From Histomonas meleagridis (Eukaryota > Parabasalia > Tritrichomonadida > Dientamoebidae): 64,000 nt of DNA. A program made the translations under genes and the position numbers. The DNA lies in assembly GCA_020186115.1 (NCBI GenBank), contig WSYJ01000175.1, positions 1-64,000 of the forward strand, written 5' to 3'. Numbering within the stretch: the stretch's first letter is position 1; every line of letters begins with the position of its first letter. Of the stretch, positions 21,248 through 30,773 are shown one piece after another. The notes beneath the pieces are model-generated. The model saw only the letters and a program-made list of their open reading frames with translations. It searched no databases and was not told the DNA's origin.

Positions 21248-22453
21248 ATGTTTCCTGCAATTTCTTTGCCTTCTTTTGAGGAAGCAATAGATCCTCAAAG
21301 AATGGATTCGAACTCAATTGAAGAAGTTTTTATGAAACTTGGTTATTTATATACCATTGGTCTTTATAAACAAATGCTTGAAATTAAAAATTTATCTAAT
21401 CAATTATTTTTAGAACTTGAAGTAGACTTTGATAAGTTAACTAATAGAATTGAAAAAATATCTTCTCATTTAAAGCAACTAAAAAGAAATTCTAAAAAAA
21501 TATTTGAAATAAATTATAATCTTTCACCACATGAATATATACAAAATCAATATTGTGTAAATGAGCTTCCTAAAGTTGAACAAAAGGAATTTATTCTCCA
21601 AAGTTCGGAACGTTTCATTAAACCTTTGTTACAAGACTCAGAACCTCCACCATCTCTTGAAGCTTTTTCTTCCCTCATTCCTGATTATAAAAATCTTGAC
21701 CTTGAAATCACTGATCCAACACAATTCGAGCGGCAATACAAAGAGGAAATGCTTGCACTTCTTGCCAATTTCAAGAGAAAACTTAAAAAGAAGATGAAAA
21801 AGAACCGTGTAAAAGATAAAGAAGCTCCTATAAATGATCTTAGTGCATTTGCTCTTAATGCTTATATTGAAACAGTTAATCCTCCACTCGAAACATTAAT
21901 TTGTCCACCACCACCAGGTAGTACTTCGAATTGGCGTACATTTGCTGGTAATATATCTTCAACACCAATTCGTAAACCTCTTATCTCACCTGTTACTGCT
22001 CCCTCTTTACCAAAGACACCTTTAGCTTCATCATTCGAAAGATTAAAACAAACCACAACATCGCCTACAATGAAAACGCAACAATCTCAAGAGAATTTTA
22101 ATATGTCTGAACCTACTCCACCTCCATCATTTCCATCATTTCTGCCACCTCCACCATCCCCACCACCTCCCCCACCTATATCATTACTATCTTCTAATAA
22201 GAATCCTTCTCCAAAACTTCAGAGTCCTCCTGGTGCACCAACTGATCATCTTGCACTTATTCGTCAAGGAGTTAAACTAAGAAAAACTGAAACTAACAAG
22301 AAACCAAAGAAAATCAGAGTTGAAGAAACAGATCCTAACTCATTATCAATGGCCGAAATTTTACAAACTATTGCTGAGATTAGAGAAGCAGTAGCAGATG
22401 AAGAATCTGATAGTGAATCTTCTGGAGGTTCTGGAACTTCCTCTGATTGGTAA
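21248..22453 (+). CDS. SCAR/WAVE-like activator of the Arp2/3 complex
   Basis: A 401-residue protein with the full SCAR/WAVE layout. Residues 1-80 resemble the SCAR homology domain: a helical region (IEEVFMKLGYLYTIGLYKQM) followed by heptad-like helices that would pack into the WAVE complex. A charged linker follows. Around residues 288-308 is a proline-rich run of PPPP blocks suited to profilin or SH3 binding. Then comes a WH2 actin-binding motif, DHLALIRQGVKLRKTE (about 332-347), a short amphipathic central segment, and an acidic tail ending SSDW. WH2, central and acidic parts make a VCA module that delivers actin to Arp2/3. Trichomonads become strongly amoeboid on contact with host cells, so an intact VCA protein fits. 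The start is the first ATG, 316 bp from divergent HSP70. Confidence 0.8.
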   Translation: MFPAISLPSFEEAIDPQRMDSNSIEEVFMKLGYLYTIGLYKQMLEIKNLSNQLFLELEVDFDKLTNRIEKISSHLKQLKRNSKKIFEINYNLSPHEYIQNQYCVNELPKVEQKEFILQSSERFIKPLLQDSEPPPSLEAFSSLIPDYKNLDLEITDPTQFERQYKEEMLALLANFKRKLKKKMKKNRVKDKEAPINDLSAFALNAYIETVNPPLETLICPPPPGSTSNWRTFAGNISSTPIRKPLISPVTAPSLPKTPLASSFERLKQTTTSPTMKTQQSQENFNMSEPTPPPSFPSFLPPPPSPPPPPPISLLSSNKNPSPKLQSPPGAPTDHLALIRQGVKLRKTETNKKPKKIRVEETDPNSLSMAEILQTIAEIREAVADEESDSESSGGSGTSSDW

Positions 22454-22544
22454 AAAAAATTATTTATTTTTTTTTCTAACAAAAAAATTAAAATAATATT
22501 TTTCGAATTAAGTTTATTACTAGAATTTAAATATATTTAAATTT

Positions 22545-23861
22545 TTATGCTTGAAGTAATAGTGGATGAGATTTCAACTCACCATCAACTTCATTCTTAG
22601 CTGGTGTTGGGGCAAATATACCCAACAAAGCAGCGACCAAACATTCGCATGCGAAAACGAATAGTCCCCATTTCATATTATTATTTATTGGCGGCCAAAT
22701 CATCAATGCGATGAACATAAAGATCCATCCGAAAGTATTATTTAATAGAGTGGCTTGTTCTTTGACGGAATCGGGGAATAAATCCAATACATATTTCCAA
22801 GTAATTGGAACCATTACGAAAAGATACATTGCGTAATCCAATGTCAAAAATGTTAATGAAACAGTTGATGACCAAGTGAAAAATTTTTGGAAAGATGTAA
22901 TTAATAAACATATACATTGACCGAAGCATGCAGATATTAATGAATTCTTTGGTCCGAGTTTTTTGATGAAGAAATATAAAGGAACAGATAAGAAAATAGG
23001 AACAAATCCAATTACATCTGGCCCAAAACTTGTAATTGATTTAACATCTGTAAATGCCTGTAAATAACTTTGGAGATTGGGCATAATTGTCCATATTCCT
23101 GTAAAATGTAATAAAAACATGGCAATTATAGAGAAAATAATTTCGCGAATAAATTTTGTTTTGAGGATGTTATCATTGATATTTAGTTCGTCTTTCTCTT
23201 GATCAGGAATAGCCCATATGTTGAATGCTAATAGCCCTGATGCAAATGATGAAATGCATGAAAGTATTTGCCATTCATATTTAAAGGACCCTATTAAAAA
23301 GGATATGGCTATACCAAATGCAATACCTAATGAGTGAAAGATGTAGCAAACTTCAATGGATTTTGATATGTTATTTTCCATTAATAATTTTGGAACAAAT
23401 GAATGATATATCCCTGCACATACACCTTGTAGGGCACGAATAATAAACACAATTGCTGTCGTGCTTTTTGTGCAAAATGGTAAAACTATCCATGTGATAA
23501 AATTCAATATTGAATTACAAAAAATAACTATTTTTTCATGCTTTCGTATAAAATGCATGATAAAAGCCCCAACTATTGCTGATAATGGAGCAAGAGCATT
23601 GAAAAATGCTGCCAGTTGATCTGAAAATTCAAATTGCTTTGACAATTTGTATGAAACATGACCAAAAAATGCTAATGTTAGACCTGTACTTGTGGACCCG
23701 AGTAAGGAAATCAATAGATAAATAGTGGATAATTTTTTTTTGTTTTCCTCCATTTGTGTAAATTTTTTTTGTAAAGTAATCAAAATTACACATGAAGTAA
23801 AATCGATCATGGCGGTTTTAAAGCGGTAGAAAAGTGACAGATAACCATGATTGCTGTTCAT
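22545..23861 (-). CDS. Major facilitator superfamily transporter
   Basis: Up to 438 residues with about 12 predicted membrane helices and an MFS fold. Helix 1 is TIYLLISLLGSTSTGLTLAF. A conserved-type RALQGVCAGIYHSFVPKLL segment corresponds to helices 4-5 of sugar-porter-like carriers. The PESPR-type signature is not evident, so it is more divergent than the second MFS protein at 27.9 kb and its substrate is unknown. The first ATG is at 23861, but in-frame ATGs at 23810 and 23753 exist; the last gives MEENKKKLSTIYLL, placing helix 1 at the very N-terminus as in relatives. A TGTCACTTTTC element lies between these candidates (minus strand, about 23840-23830), which suggests that transcription may begin inside the longest ORF. 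Convergent with the SCAR-like gene, 91 bp apart. Confidence 0.82.
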   Translation of the reverse strand: MNSNHGYLSLFYRFKTAMIDFTSCVILITLQKKFTQMEENKKKLSTIYLLISLLGSTSTGLTLAFFGHVSYKLSKQFEFSDQLAAFFNALAPLSAIVGAFIMHFIRKHEKIVIFCNSILNFITWIVLPFCTKSTTAIVFIIRALQGVCAGIYHSFVPKLLMENNISKSIEVCYIFHSLGIAFGIAISFLIGSFKYEWQILSCISSFASGLLAFNIWAIPDQEKDELNINDNILKTKFIREIIFSIIAMFLLHFTGIWTIMPNLQSYLQAFTDVKSITSFGPDVIGFVPIFLSVPLYFFIKKLGPKNSLISACFGQCICLLITSFQKFFTWSSTVSLTFLTLDYAMYLFVMVPITWKYVLDLFPDSVKEQATLLNNTFGWIFMFIALMIWPPINNNMKWGLFVFACECLVAALLGIFAPTPAKNEVDGELKSHPLLLQA

Positions 23862-24307
23862 TTAACTTAATGCTTCAGCATATTATTAATACGAGTTCAA
23901 CTTTTAGGTAAGCTTCAGATAATGTTTTTATTATTTCACATCATCGATAATTATAACTAAAAATTGTTATCTAGATATAACAAATTGATTCAAGAACATC
24001 AAATAATCAATTAGGCAAACAAAAGCATCTTTGCTAATTCATTAATTGTTACTCTAAACAACCATTTTGCAAAATTTAATGAATCGATCGATCTTTTTCA
24101 TTAAAACTAAAGTTATCATCATTGACACGTTCAAAATTAAAAATATATTAAGAGTGATATTCATAAATCTGTAGTTGTCTTTATCTTAATGTAAACATAA
24201 CCTTCTTTTTTTTCTTAGTCACTTCATCAAAACATAACTTTTTGAACGAAAATCTTTTCGAGAAATATCAAAAACGAAAATTGGCAGAAATTATCACAAA
24301 TATCATC
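23862..24307. other. Divergent upstream region of MFS and E1 genes
   Basis: AT-rich stretch of about 450 bp between two divergent genes. No gene or RNA is visible. Repeated ATCGAT-type short motifs occur around 24080-24090 and nothing else stands out. Confidence 0.4.
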
Positions 24308-24322
24308 AAAAAGTCACTTTTT
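24308..24322. promoter_or_regulatory. Palindrome AAAAAGTCACTTTTT upstream of E1
   Basis: A perfect palindrome with 7-bp arms around a central C, about 44-58 bp before the E1 start codon. It contains GTCACTTT, also found upstream of both MFS genes and, as AAAGTGACTTT, of the aminotransferase. This is the best-formed copy of the element. Confidence 0.5.
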
Positions 24323-24354
24323 GGCTCCCATAAACCGTTCCTTAATTGGCCAAG

Positions 24355-24359
24355 TCATT
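24355..24359 (+). promoter_or_regulatory. Inr-like TCATT of the E1 gene
   Basis: TCATT followed by TTTAGG and the ATG at 24366. The predicted +1 A at 24357 gives a 9-nt leader. This decides the start against the upstream in-frame TTG at 24321, which lies before the predicted transcription start. Confidence 0.6.
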
Positions 24360-24365
24360 TTTAGG

Positions 24366-27300
24366 ATGACAGAACCAGTTATTGATGAAAATCTCTATAG
24401 CCGCCAAATTTATGTTCTTGGCGTTGATGCAATGAAAAAACTTGCTGCTTCATCTGTATTAATTTCAGGTATGGGTGGTCTTGGTGTTGAAATTGCCAAG
24501 AATGTTATTCTTGCAGGTGTCAAAAATGTCACAATCCATGACCGTAAGAATTGTCAACTCAGTGATCTTGCATCAAACTTTTACTTAAAAGAATCATCAA
24601 TTGGACAAAACCGTGCTTTAGCATGTTTAAGTAGTTTAACAAGTTTAAATGATTATGTTACTGTTTGTGCCAAAACAGATGAGCTCACAGATTCTTTCCT
24701 TAAAAATTATAATTGCATTGTCATTACTGATTATCATAAAGAATCAGAAATACAAAGAATTGCCGAATTTTGTCATCAAAACGGAATCAAACTTATTCTT
24801 ACTGAAACACGTGGTGTTTTCGGATATGTTTTCGATGATTTTGGTGAAGAATTTGTTGTTAATGATCCAACAGGTGAACAACCAACACGATTTTTGATCT
24901 CAATGATTACCAATTCTGAAAATGGTGTTGTTACAATTGATGAAGATGCACAACATGGTTTAGGTGAAGGCGATTATGTCAGGTTTGAAGAAGTTGAAGG
25001 CATGACAGAGCTCAATGGCAAAGAATTTCCAGTCAAAGTCATTGATTGCCGTCATTTTTCAATTGGTGACACACGTAATTTTGGCAAATACACATGTGTT
25101 CATCGAAGTGGTTATGGTAATCAAGTCATCAAACCACTTGTAATGAAGTTCCAACCACTTAAAGAAGCTGTTAAGAACCCAGAGAACATCCAAATTTTTG
25201 ATTTCTGTGCATTTGGCCGAGATCAACAAGTTATATTAGCATTTTTAGCATCACAACGACATATGGAGAAGAGCAATCTTGACACGCCCGAAGTATCAGC
25301 GGAAGATCTTCTTCAATGTGCCAAAGAAATCAATGATGAGGTTAAACTTGTTGAAGAAATTGATGAAAAACTTTTAACTGAATTTGCACGTGAATCGACA
25401 GCAGTTATATCACCTACATGTGCGACATTTGGAGGTATTGCAGGTCAAGAAGTCCTTAAAGCAGTTTCTGGTAAGTTTACACCACTTAAACAATTTATGG
25501 GTGTTGGATATGTTGAATCATTACCAAAAGAAATTAAATATGTACCACAAAATGATCGTTATGATCCATATCGATTAGTCTTTGGTAATGAACAACAAGA
25601 AGTCATGCAAAACCTTCGCTACTTTATGATTGGTGCTGGCGCATTAGGATGTGAACAACTTAAGAATTGGGCATTGATGGGCGTAGCGACAAAAGGAAAT
25701 GGAAAAGTCTTTTTAACAGATATGGATAACATTGAACGATCCAACTTAAATCGACAATTCTTATTCCGTAATTCTGACATTGGTAAAATGAAATCAGATG
25801 CAGCAGCAACTGCAGTATTAGCAATGAATAATGAATTAAGGATAGAACCACAACAAAATAGAATTGGCCCTGAGACAGCAGCCATATATAATGATGACTT
25901 TTATGAAGCATTAAGTGGTGTATGTAATGCATTAGATAATGTTCAAACACGTTTATACTCTGATCAACAATGTGTCTTCTATCGTAAGCCATTATTAGAA
26001 AGTGGTACATTAGGACCTAAAGCACATTACCAAATCATTATGCCAGACATGACTGAAAGTTATGGCTCACAACCAGATCCACCAGAAAAAGGTATCCCAA
26101 TGTGCACATTACATAATTTCCCATCATGTATAGACCATACATGTATGTGGGCACGTGATGTATTTGGAGGATTATTTGAACAACAACCACAATCAGTTAA
26201 TTCATTATTAACAGATCCAAATTATATTGACAAAATGCGTAATGCAGAACCTGCAACACTTATAGCTACATTAGAAGCAGCTAAAGAAATGTTCATCACT
26301 AACAAATGTGAGAATTTCGATGATTGTATTAAATGGGCGCGTAATAAGTTTGAAGAATTATTTAATTATAAAATTAGAGATTTACAAAATCAATTCCCTG
26401 AAGATGCAGTAACTAAAGAAGGTTTACCATTTTGGACAGGTTCAAAGCGTTATCCGACACCATCAGAATTCGACCCTAATAATCAATATCATTCTGAGTT
26501 TGTTATAGCTGCATCAATAATCCGCGCACGAATTTATGGAATTCAACCAGATGCAAATGTTAACATTCCAGAGCGTGCAGCACAATTCGAAGTAGCTCCA
26601 TGGAAACCAAGTTCAGCTAAGATCGTTTTAGATGATGATAACAATGAACAAAAAGAACCTGAACTTCCATCAAATGTCGATGAAATTGATACACTTGTCA
26701 ATGAAATTAAACCTATTTTAGGTCAAAACCTTAAACTTTATCCAGAAGAATTCGAAAAAGATGATGACTCTAATGGCCATATGGACTTCATTGCAGCAGC
26801 TGCGAATATTCGTGCAATCAATTATCAAATTACACCAATTGATAAACTCGAAATTAAGAGAATCGCCGGAAAGATCATTCCAGCAATTGCTACGACTACT
26901 GCAATGATTTGTGGTCTTGTAGCATTAGAAATGTATAAAGTTCATTCACTCGATAAGAAACCAATTGAAGAATTTAGATTCGGCTCAATTAACCTCGCAA
27001 TTGATATGTTCTCTTTAAGTGAACCAATTAAATGCCAAGAATTCACTTGCGCTGCTAATGGTATCAAATATACATTATGGGATAAATGGGTTATCGAAGG
27101 AGATTTAACATTGCAACAATTCATTGACGCTGTTAAAGAGAAGTATTCACTCATTGTCGATATGATATCTGTCGGAAGAGGTCTCCTATACGCTTCGTTC
27201 GATACTAAAAAGGCACAGGAAAGACTCAACAGGAAAATATCCGAAATTTTGGTGAGCGACTTCAACCAGGAGCCGCTGAAGGAAGGCCAGAAGTTCATAA

Positions 27301-27374
27301 GAATCGACGCCGCATGTATCGATGAGAACGATGTCGACGTGGAAACACCGCCGTTCCTCCTTAGGGTTAAATAA
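24366..27374 (+). CDS. UBA1: Ubiquitin-activating enzyme E1
   Basis: A 1002-residue E1 that adenylates ubiquitin's C-terminus and carries it as a thioester before transfer to E2s. The inactive adenylation half is near the N-terminus (GMGGLGVEIAKNVILAGV) and the active half carries the ATP motif IGAGALGCEQLKNWALMGV with DMDNIERSNLNRQFLFR downstream. The catalytic Cys is Cys580 in IPMCTLHNFP. The inserted catalytic-cysteine domain follows, and the last 100 residues (LWDKWVIEGDLTLQQFIDAV) form the ubiquitin-fold domain that recruits E2. Length is normal for UBA1. I start at 24366 because the next upstream in-frame codon is not ATG and an initiator-like TCATT lies 7 nt before it. It should act in cytosol and nucleus at the head of the ubiquitin pathway. 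Convergent with the MFS gene at 27.9 kb. Confidence 0.97.
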   Translation: MTEPVIDENLYSRQIYVLGVDAMKKLAASSVLISGMGGLGVEIAKNVILAGVKNVTIHDRKNCQLSDLASNFYLKESSIGQNRALACLSSLTSLNDYVTVCAKTDELTDSFLKNYNCIVITDYHKESEIQRIAEFCHQNGIKLILTETRGVFGYVFDDFGEEFVVNDPTGEQPTRFLISMITNSENGVVTIDEDAQHGLGEGDYVRFEEVEGMTELNGKEFPVKVIDCRHFSIGDTRNFGKYTCVHRSGYGNQVIKPLVMKFQPLKEAVKNPENIQIFDFCAFGRDQQVILAFLASQRHMEKSNLDTPEVSAEDLLQCAKEINDEVKLVEEIDEKLLTEFARESTAVISPTCATFGGIAGQEVLKAVSGKFTPLKQFMGVGYVESLPKEIKYVPQNDRYDPYRLVFGNEQQEVMQNLRYFMIGAGALGCEQLKNWALMGVATKGNGKVFLTDMDNIERSNLNRQFLFRNSDIGKMKSDAAATAVLAMNNELRIEPQQNRIGPETAAIYNDDFYEALSGVCNALDNVQTRLYSDQQCVFYRKPLLESGTLGPKAHYQIIMPDMTESYGSQPDPPEKGIPMCTLHNFPSCIDHTCMWARDVFGGLFEQQPQSVNSLLTDPNYIDKMRNAEPATLIATLEAAKEMFITNKCENFDDCIKWARNKFEELFNYKIRDLQNQFPEDAVTKEGLPFWTGSKRYPTPSEFDPNNQYHSEFVIAASIIRARIYGIQPDANVNIPERAAQFEVAPWKPSSAKIVLDDDNNEQKEPELPSNVDEIDTLVNEIKPILGQNLKLYPEEFEKDDDSNGHMDFIAAAANIRAINYQITPIDKLEIKRIAGKIIPAIATTTAMICGLVALEMYKVHSLDKKPIEEFRFGSINLAIDMFSLSEPIKCQEFTCAANGIKYTLWDKWVIEGDLTLQQFIDAVKEKYSLIVDMISVGRGLLYASFDTKKAQERLNRKISEILVSDFNQEPLKEGQKFIRIDAACIDENDVDVETPPFLLRVK

Positions 27375-27871
27375 AGATGAAACATTTCAGCAATTCACTT
27401 TGTAGTATACGCTGTGTGCTAATGATTGAACTCTTTCACTGTTTTGATTTATTTGTACATAATGAACGACGGCAATTTGCTGTGTCTCATCAAACATAAA
27501 TTTTTGTTGTATCTTGTGTAGATAGTGCTATATTAATAATTTTAATCGTTACCCCAATATATTTTTATATAAATATATTATTTCAATGAAAGTGTTTGGT
27601 TATCACAAAGCAATTAATAATTTTTTTTATGGAATTATATTTATAAGCATTGGATAGCTCAGCACTACTAATGTGTATTCAAAAATTGAATGGGGAACAA
27701 TCGTTTGTTGCTCAATTGCCAATCAATTTCCCTATCGGTCAGACACATCACATTAACACAAAGCACAATTTCCATATTTTACCGAATAAATCGAACCGAA
27801 TGTTGTTATGCAACAGATTGAAACATAAACATTTGGTTTCATAGTTCTGTTTAACTTATAATTTAATTATT
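27375..27871. other. Gap between convergent E1 and MFS genes
   Basis: About 500 bp of AT-rich sequence between two convergent stops. Around 27645 the bases TGGATAGCTCAGCAC recall a tRNA A box, but no tRNA can be folded. No other feature seen. Confidence 0.5.
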
Positions 27872-29125
27872 TTAATTTGTATGATCATTATCTTCAATCA
27901 TAGATACATCTATTTCGCCTCCCATCTTTGTCCCCTTTGTTTCCTTCAGCATGAAGATTGCGAATAGTGAAGAAGCCAACAAAATGGCCGCGTAGAACAG
28001 AAATGCTCCGAAGTAACCCATTGAGTCTCTCATCGATGGCCACGCGAACATTACAATGGACACAAAGATCCAGTTCACTGCGGTCATTATTGAGCACACC
28101 AACGAACGCACGCTGTCGGGGAAGAACTCCGGTATGTAGAACCATGGGATAGGGCCTAAGCCGAGACCGAACGCGAAGTTATTCAAGAAGAGACATATCA
28201 CGGGAATTACTGCCGAAAGTTGCAACTTTTGGTTAACAGCAGCGAGAATTAATAGCACGCACTGACTCGCGGATGACAAAAGCCACGAGGGCTTACGACC
28301 GAGCTTCTCAACAAGGAATGTCGAGATGGCAGTGGATACAAACCCGGCTAAGCCGACAAGGAAAGACGCAACTTTAGGACTGATCGATGAGCCGGAATCC
28401 TTAAAGATCGTCTCGAGGTTGGATAGAAGGGCATTACAGCCTGAGAACTGTTGGAAGAACATTAATAAAAAGGATGTTAGAAGTGGAAGGATAAATTTTC
28501 TTTGGAAAAGCGATTCGGATTTGTTGTTTTCAAGGTCATTATATTGGTTCTTTTGTCGCTCATATACTGGGGATTCTTTAACAAACCAAATAAGAATGAT
28601 TAGAAGTCCTGATGGAATTAATGAAATATAGGCAATGGTTCGCCACTCAAAAAAGATACCCCACATATATGTAAGACATGAACCAGTTGTAACACCTAAT
28701 TGATTCATAGCACCAAAAGCTCCACGAAGTTCATCTGGAGCTAATTCAGTAATGTACATGGGACAAACTTGACTGAAAGCCCCAATGGCAACACCACAAA
28801 TACATCTAGCGATAAAGGCTAGCCAGTAAAAACTTTTCCGAGTAATAGCAAGACAGAGCCAGGAAATGAAAGATATAATTGCAGTAACAAAAAGTGGATA
28901 TTTTCTTCCGAATTTTGTAACAAAAATATTCATTAAGCTACCACCAAAAATGGCACCAATGGATGCTAATGTATTAAAAACTGTTAATAAGGTTTCATTT
29001 AGATCCAGGTCTACTTTAATTCCACGCTCTGCTGGGCTAAAATATGCCATAACATGCCCAAATGTAATAGAACCGAATAAGATGACGAGTGTGTAGAAAA
29101 GTTCAATTCTGCAAATGTTCACCAT
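27872..29125 (-). CDS. MFS sugar-porter family transporter
   Basis: A 417-residue 12-helix MFS carrier of the sugar-porter (GLUT/SP) type. Signatures visible are TKFGRKYP in the loop after helix 2, RCICGVAIGAFSQVCPMYI leading into the helix-5 ELAPDELRG motif, KESPVYERQ after helix 6 (the PESPR motif), EKLGRKPSW after helix 8, and PIPWFYIPEFFPDSVR before the last helices. Such carriers bring hexoses across the plasma membrane, and glucose is the main fuel of trichomonads. I start at 29125 (MVNICRIELFY) rather than the longer in-frame ATG at 29266, because TCATA initiator-like sequence lies 11-15 nt before 29125 and the extra 47 residues look unlike a membrane-protein N-terminus. The upstream region carries three GTCACTTT copies. 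Confidence 0.88.
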   Translation of the reverse strand: MVNICRIELFYTLVILFGSITFGHVMAYFSPAERGIKVDLDLNETLLTVFNTLASIGAIFGGSLMNIFVTKFGRKYPLFVTAIISFISWLCLAITRKSFYWLAFIARCICGVAIGAFSQVCPMYITELAPDELRGAFGAMNQLGVTTGSCLTYMWGIFFEWRTIAYISLIPSGLLIILIWFVKESPVYERQKNQYNDLENNKSESLFQRKFILPLLTSFLLMFFQQFSGCNALLSNLETIFKDSGSSISPKVASFLVGLAGFVSTAISTFLVEKLGRKPSWLLSSASQCVLLILAAVNQKLQLSAVIPVICLFLNNFAFGLGLGPIPWFYIPEFFPDSVRSLVCSIMTAVNWIFVSIVMFAWPSMRDSMGYFGAFLFYAAILLASSLFAIFMLKETKGTKMGGEIDVSMIEDNDHTN

Positions 29126-29135
29126 GTAAATGTTA

Positions 29136-29140
29136 TATGA
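29136..29140 (-). promoter_or_regulatory. Inr-like TCATA of the sugar-porter gene
   Basis: On the minus strand TCATA fits TCA(+1)Y(T/A). The +1 A at 29138 would give a leader of about 12 nt to the ATG at 29125. It supports the shorter protein. Confidence 0.5.
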
Positions 29141-29277
29141 TAACTTTTTGCTAGCTTTACTTATAACAATGGAAAATTGATTACAGCAATAAACGTGTGA
29201 TAGTGTCACTTTAAACTGTCGGATGAAAAATAAGCGTACATTAACGTGTTTTGCCTTAACGTACATATTTTGTATGG

Positions 29278-29310
29278 GGAAAAGTGACAGTAATATTTGG
29301 TCACTTTTCC
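29278..29310. promoter_or_regulatory. Inverted repeat GGAAAAGTGAC / GTCACTTTTCC
   Basis: Perfect 11-bp arms (29278-29288 and 29300-29310) flank an 11-nt spacer, 153-185 bp upstream of the sugar-porter start codon. A further GTCACTTT lies at 29205-29212. The arms carry the same octamer seen upstream of E1, the other MFS gene and the aminotransferase, so a dimeric regulator is a plausible reader. Confidence 0.5.
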
Positions 29311-29422
29311 TTAATGTTACGCATGAAGGAGTTCCACAAGTAGAATAGGCAAAAAAATTGGCCCTACAGACTACTTAGCAAATTTAAAGAAACAGAAATG
29401 ATTCTTATTATGATTTAAATTT

Positions 29423-30379
29423 TTATTCGTCGATATAAGGGAATTCAGGGAACCAAAATCCAAAATTATCATTTTTATGTTGCCTGGCCTGATCACTTTT
29501 AAGATCATAATCATATGATACATAGTTATTTTTGATCCATGGGTGGTTGAGAGCTTCTCTAGCTGTTACTCTATTAAAAGGATTTGTATCCAACATTTTT
29601 AAGATTAAGTCTTTGGCTTCATTCGAAATTGGGGGATTGGATGGAAATGAATCAATTTTAATTCCATTGACAATTTGTTGAAACATAACACTTTGATCAA
29701 ATGGATTAAATGGAACAAAACCTGTTAATATGTAATACATGATAACTCCGGCAGCCCAAATGTCAACAGAATAAGAGTATGTTTCATTACGAACAATTTC
29801 AGGAGCCCAATACAATGGAACTCCGAGTTGTTGTCGAATAGAATTAGATTGGGTTGCATCAGCAGCTATTGAGAAACCTGTTAATCGAATAAAATTAAAA
29901 TTTCCAGAATTTGATAATAGAACATTATTTAAATTGATGTTTCTATGGACTATACCTTGCTGATGAAGAGCATCTATGGCATGTAGAAGTTGATACATTA
30001 TTTGACATCCCATTTTTTCGTCAAAATATTGGTTAATCCCAACATTTTCAAGAAGATCTCCATCTTGTAAATCAGTAATAATTCCAACATATGTGCCATC
30101 TATGGATTTTATTTCAGCAAGAAACTCAATTATGTAATTATTATCAATTTCCTTAAGTTTCTTCAAAGTAAAAATCTCATTGTTGATATAAGGTACATAT
30201 TCTTTGTCATTTCTTATGAATTTAACAGCAACTTGAGAATTAAGAAAAACGCCTTTATATACTATTGAATACGAATTACCATTTATATTTCCAATAACTT
30301 TGTAAAATTTGAGGCTACGTGGTGTTAATAAGAAACCATTTGTATCACAATAGTCCTTGAAGGCAGGGTCTTCCATCAT
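29423..30379 (-). CDS. Predicted pseudokinase A (protein-kinase fold, HRN/TGF)
   Basis: A 318-residue protein-kinase domain with little else. The glycine loop is loose (VIGNINGNSYSIVYKG) and the VAVK lysine is present. The catalytic loop reads HRNINLNNVLL instead of HRDxKxxN, and the DFG position is TGF (IRLTGFSIA). Both catalytic Asp residues are therefore absent, while the structural APE, DIWAAGVIMYYILTGFVPF and C-lobe arginine are intact. It is probably a pseudokinase acting as a scaffold or allosteric partner. I start at the ATG at 30379 (MMEDP) because the longer frame begins with a non-ATG codon and the tandem paralogue also starts MEDP. A 357-bp tract is nearly identical to pseudokinase B, 1345 bp upstream. 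The group resembles CAMK-like kinases in its C-lobe, but assignment is uncertain. Confidence 0.85.
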   Translation of the reverse strand: MMEDPAFKDYCDTNGFLLTPRSLKFYKVIGNINGNSYSIVYKGVFLNSQVAVKFIRNDKEYVPYINNEIFTLKKLKEIDNNYIIEFLAEIKSIDGTYVGIITDLQDGDLLENVGINQYFDEKMGCQIMYQLLHAIDALHQQGIVHRNINLNNVLLSNSGNFNFIRLTGFSIAADATQSNSIRQQLGVPLYWAPEIVRNETYSYSVDIWAAGVIMYYILTGFVPFNPFDQSVMFQQIVNGIKIDSFPSNPPISNEAKDLILKMLDTNPFNRVTAREALNHPWIKNNYVSYDYDLKSDQARQHKNDNFGFWFPEFPYIDE

Positions 30380-30773
30380 TTTGTAGGAATTAAGTTGTGC
30401 TTTTGAATAAAGAATTTGGCACAAAAAAAAAATTTCTGAAAGGATACGATCAAAATCAACTCAAACGCCAATGAGAATTTGCCAACTGGAGAAACAAAAG
30501 AAATCTGACATGATTTAATTTGCGTAAGCATGCTTCAAACATTGATTCAGTTGAGGTGCTTAATTTTGTTCTACCCAATTATCAAATTAATTTCCAGCTG
30601 AATTATTAATCATGCGTGATCTAAACAATTTCTAAATTTGTATTCATCTGTGATGTAAATCAGATTTTAATTTAAATTATTATGCTACATATGGCCATTA
30701 AAAGTTGCCCATTGGAAATCAAACTTCAGATTTCTGTATAAAATTAATGAAAAATTTTATTAAGTGAAAAGTT
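30380..30773. other. Spacer between the tandem pseudokinase genes
   Basis: 394 bp, AT-rich. I see no similarity to the region upstream of pseudokinase B and no gene. It must hold the promoter of pseudokinase A. Confidence 0.4.

Noticed and set aside
27640-27720. tRNA-like sequence (TGGATAGCTCAGCAC)
   Set aside because: Only an A-box-like string is present. No acceptor or anticodon stem can be formed and there is no B box at the right distance.
29126-29266. 47-residue N-terminal extension of the sugar porter
   Set aside because: An initiator-like TCATA lies between the two ATGs, and the extension is not hydrophobic or otherwise like a carrier N-terminus.
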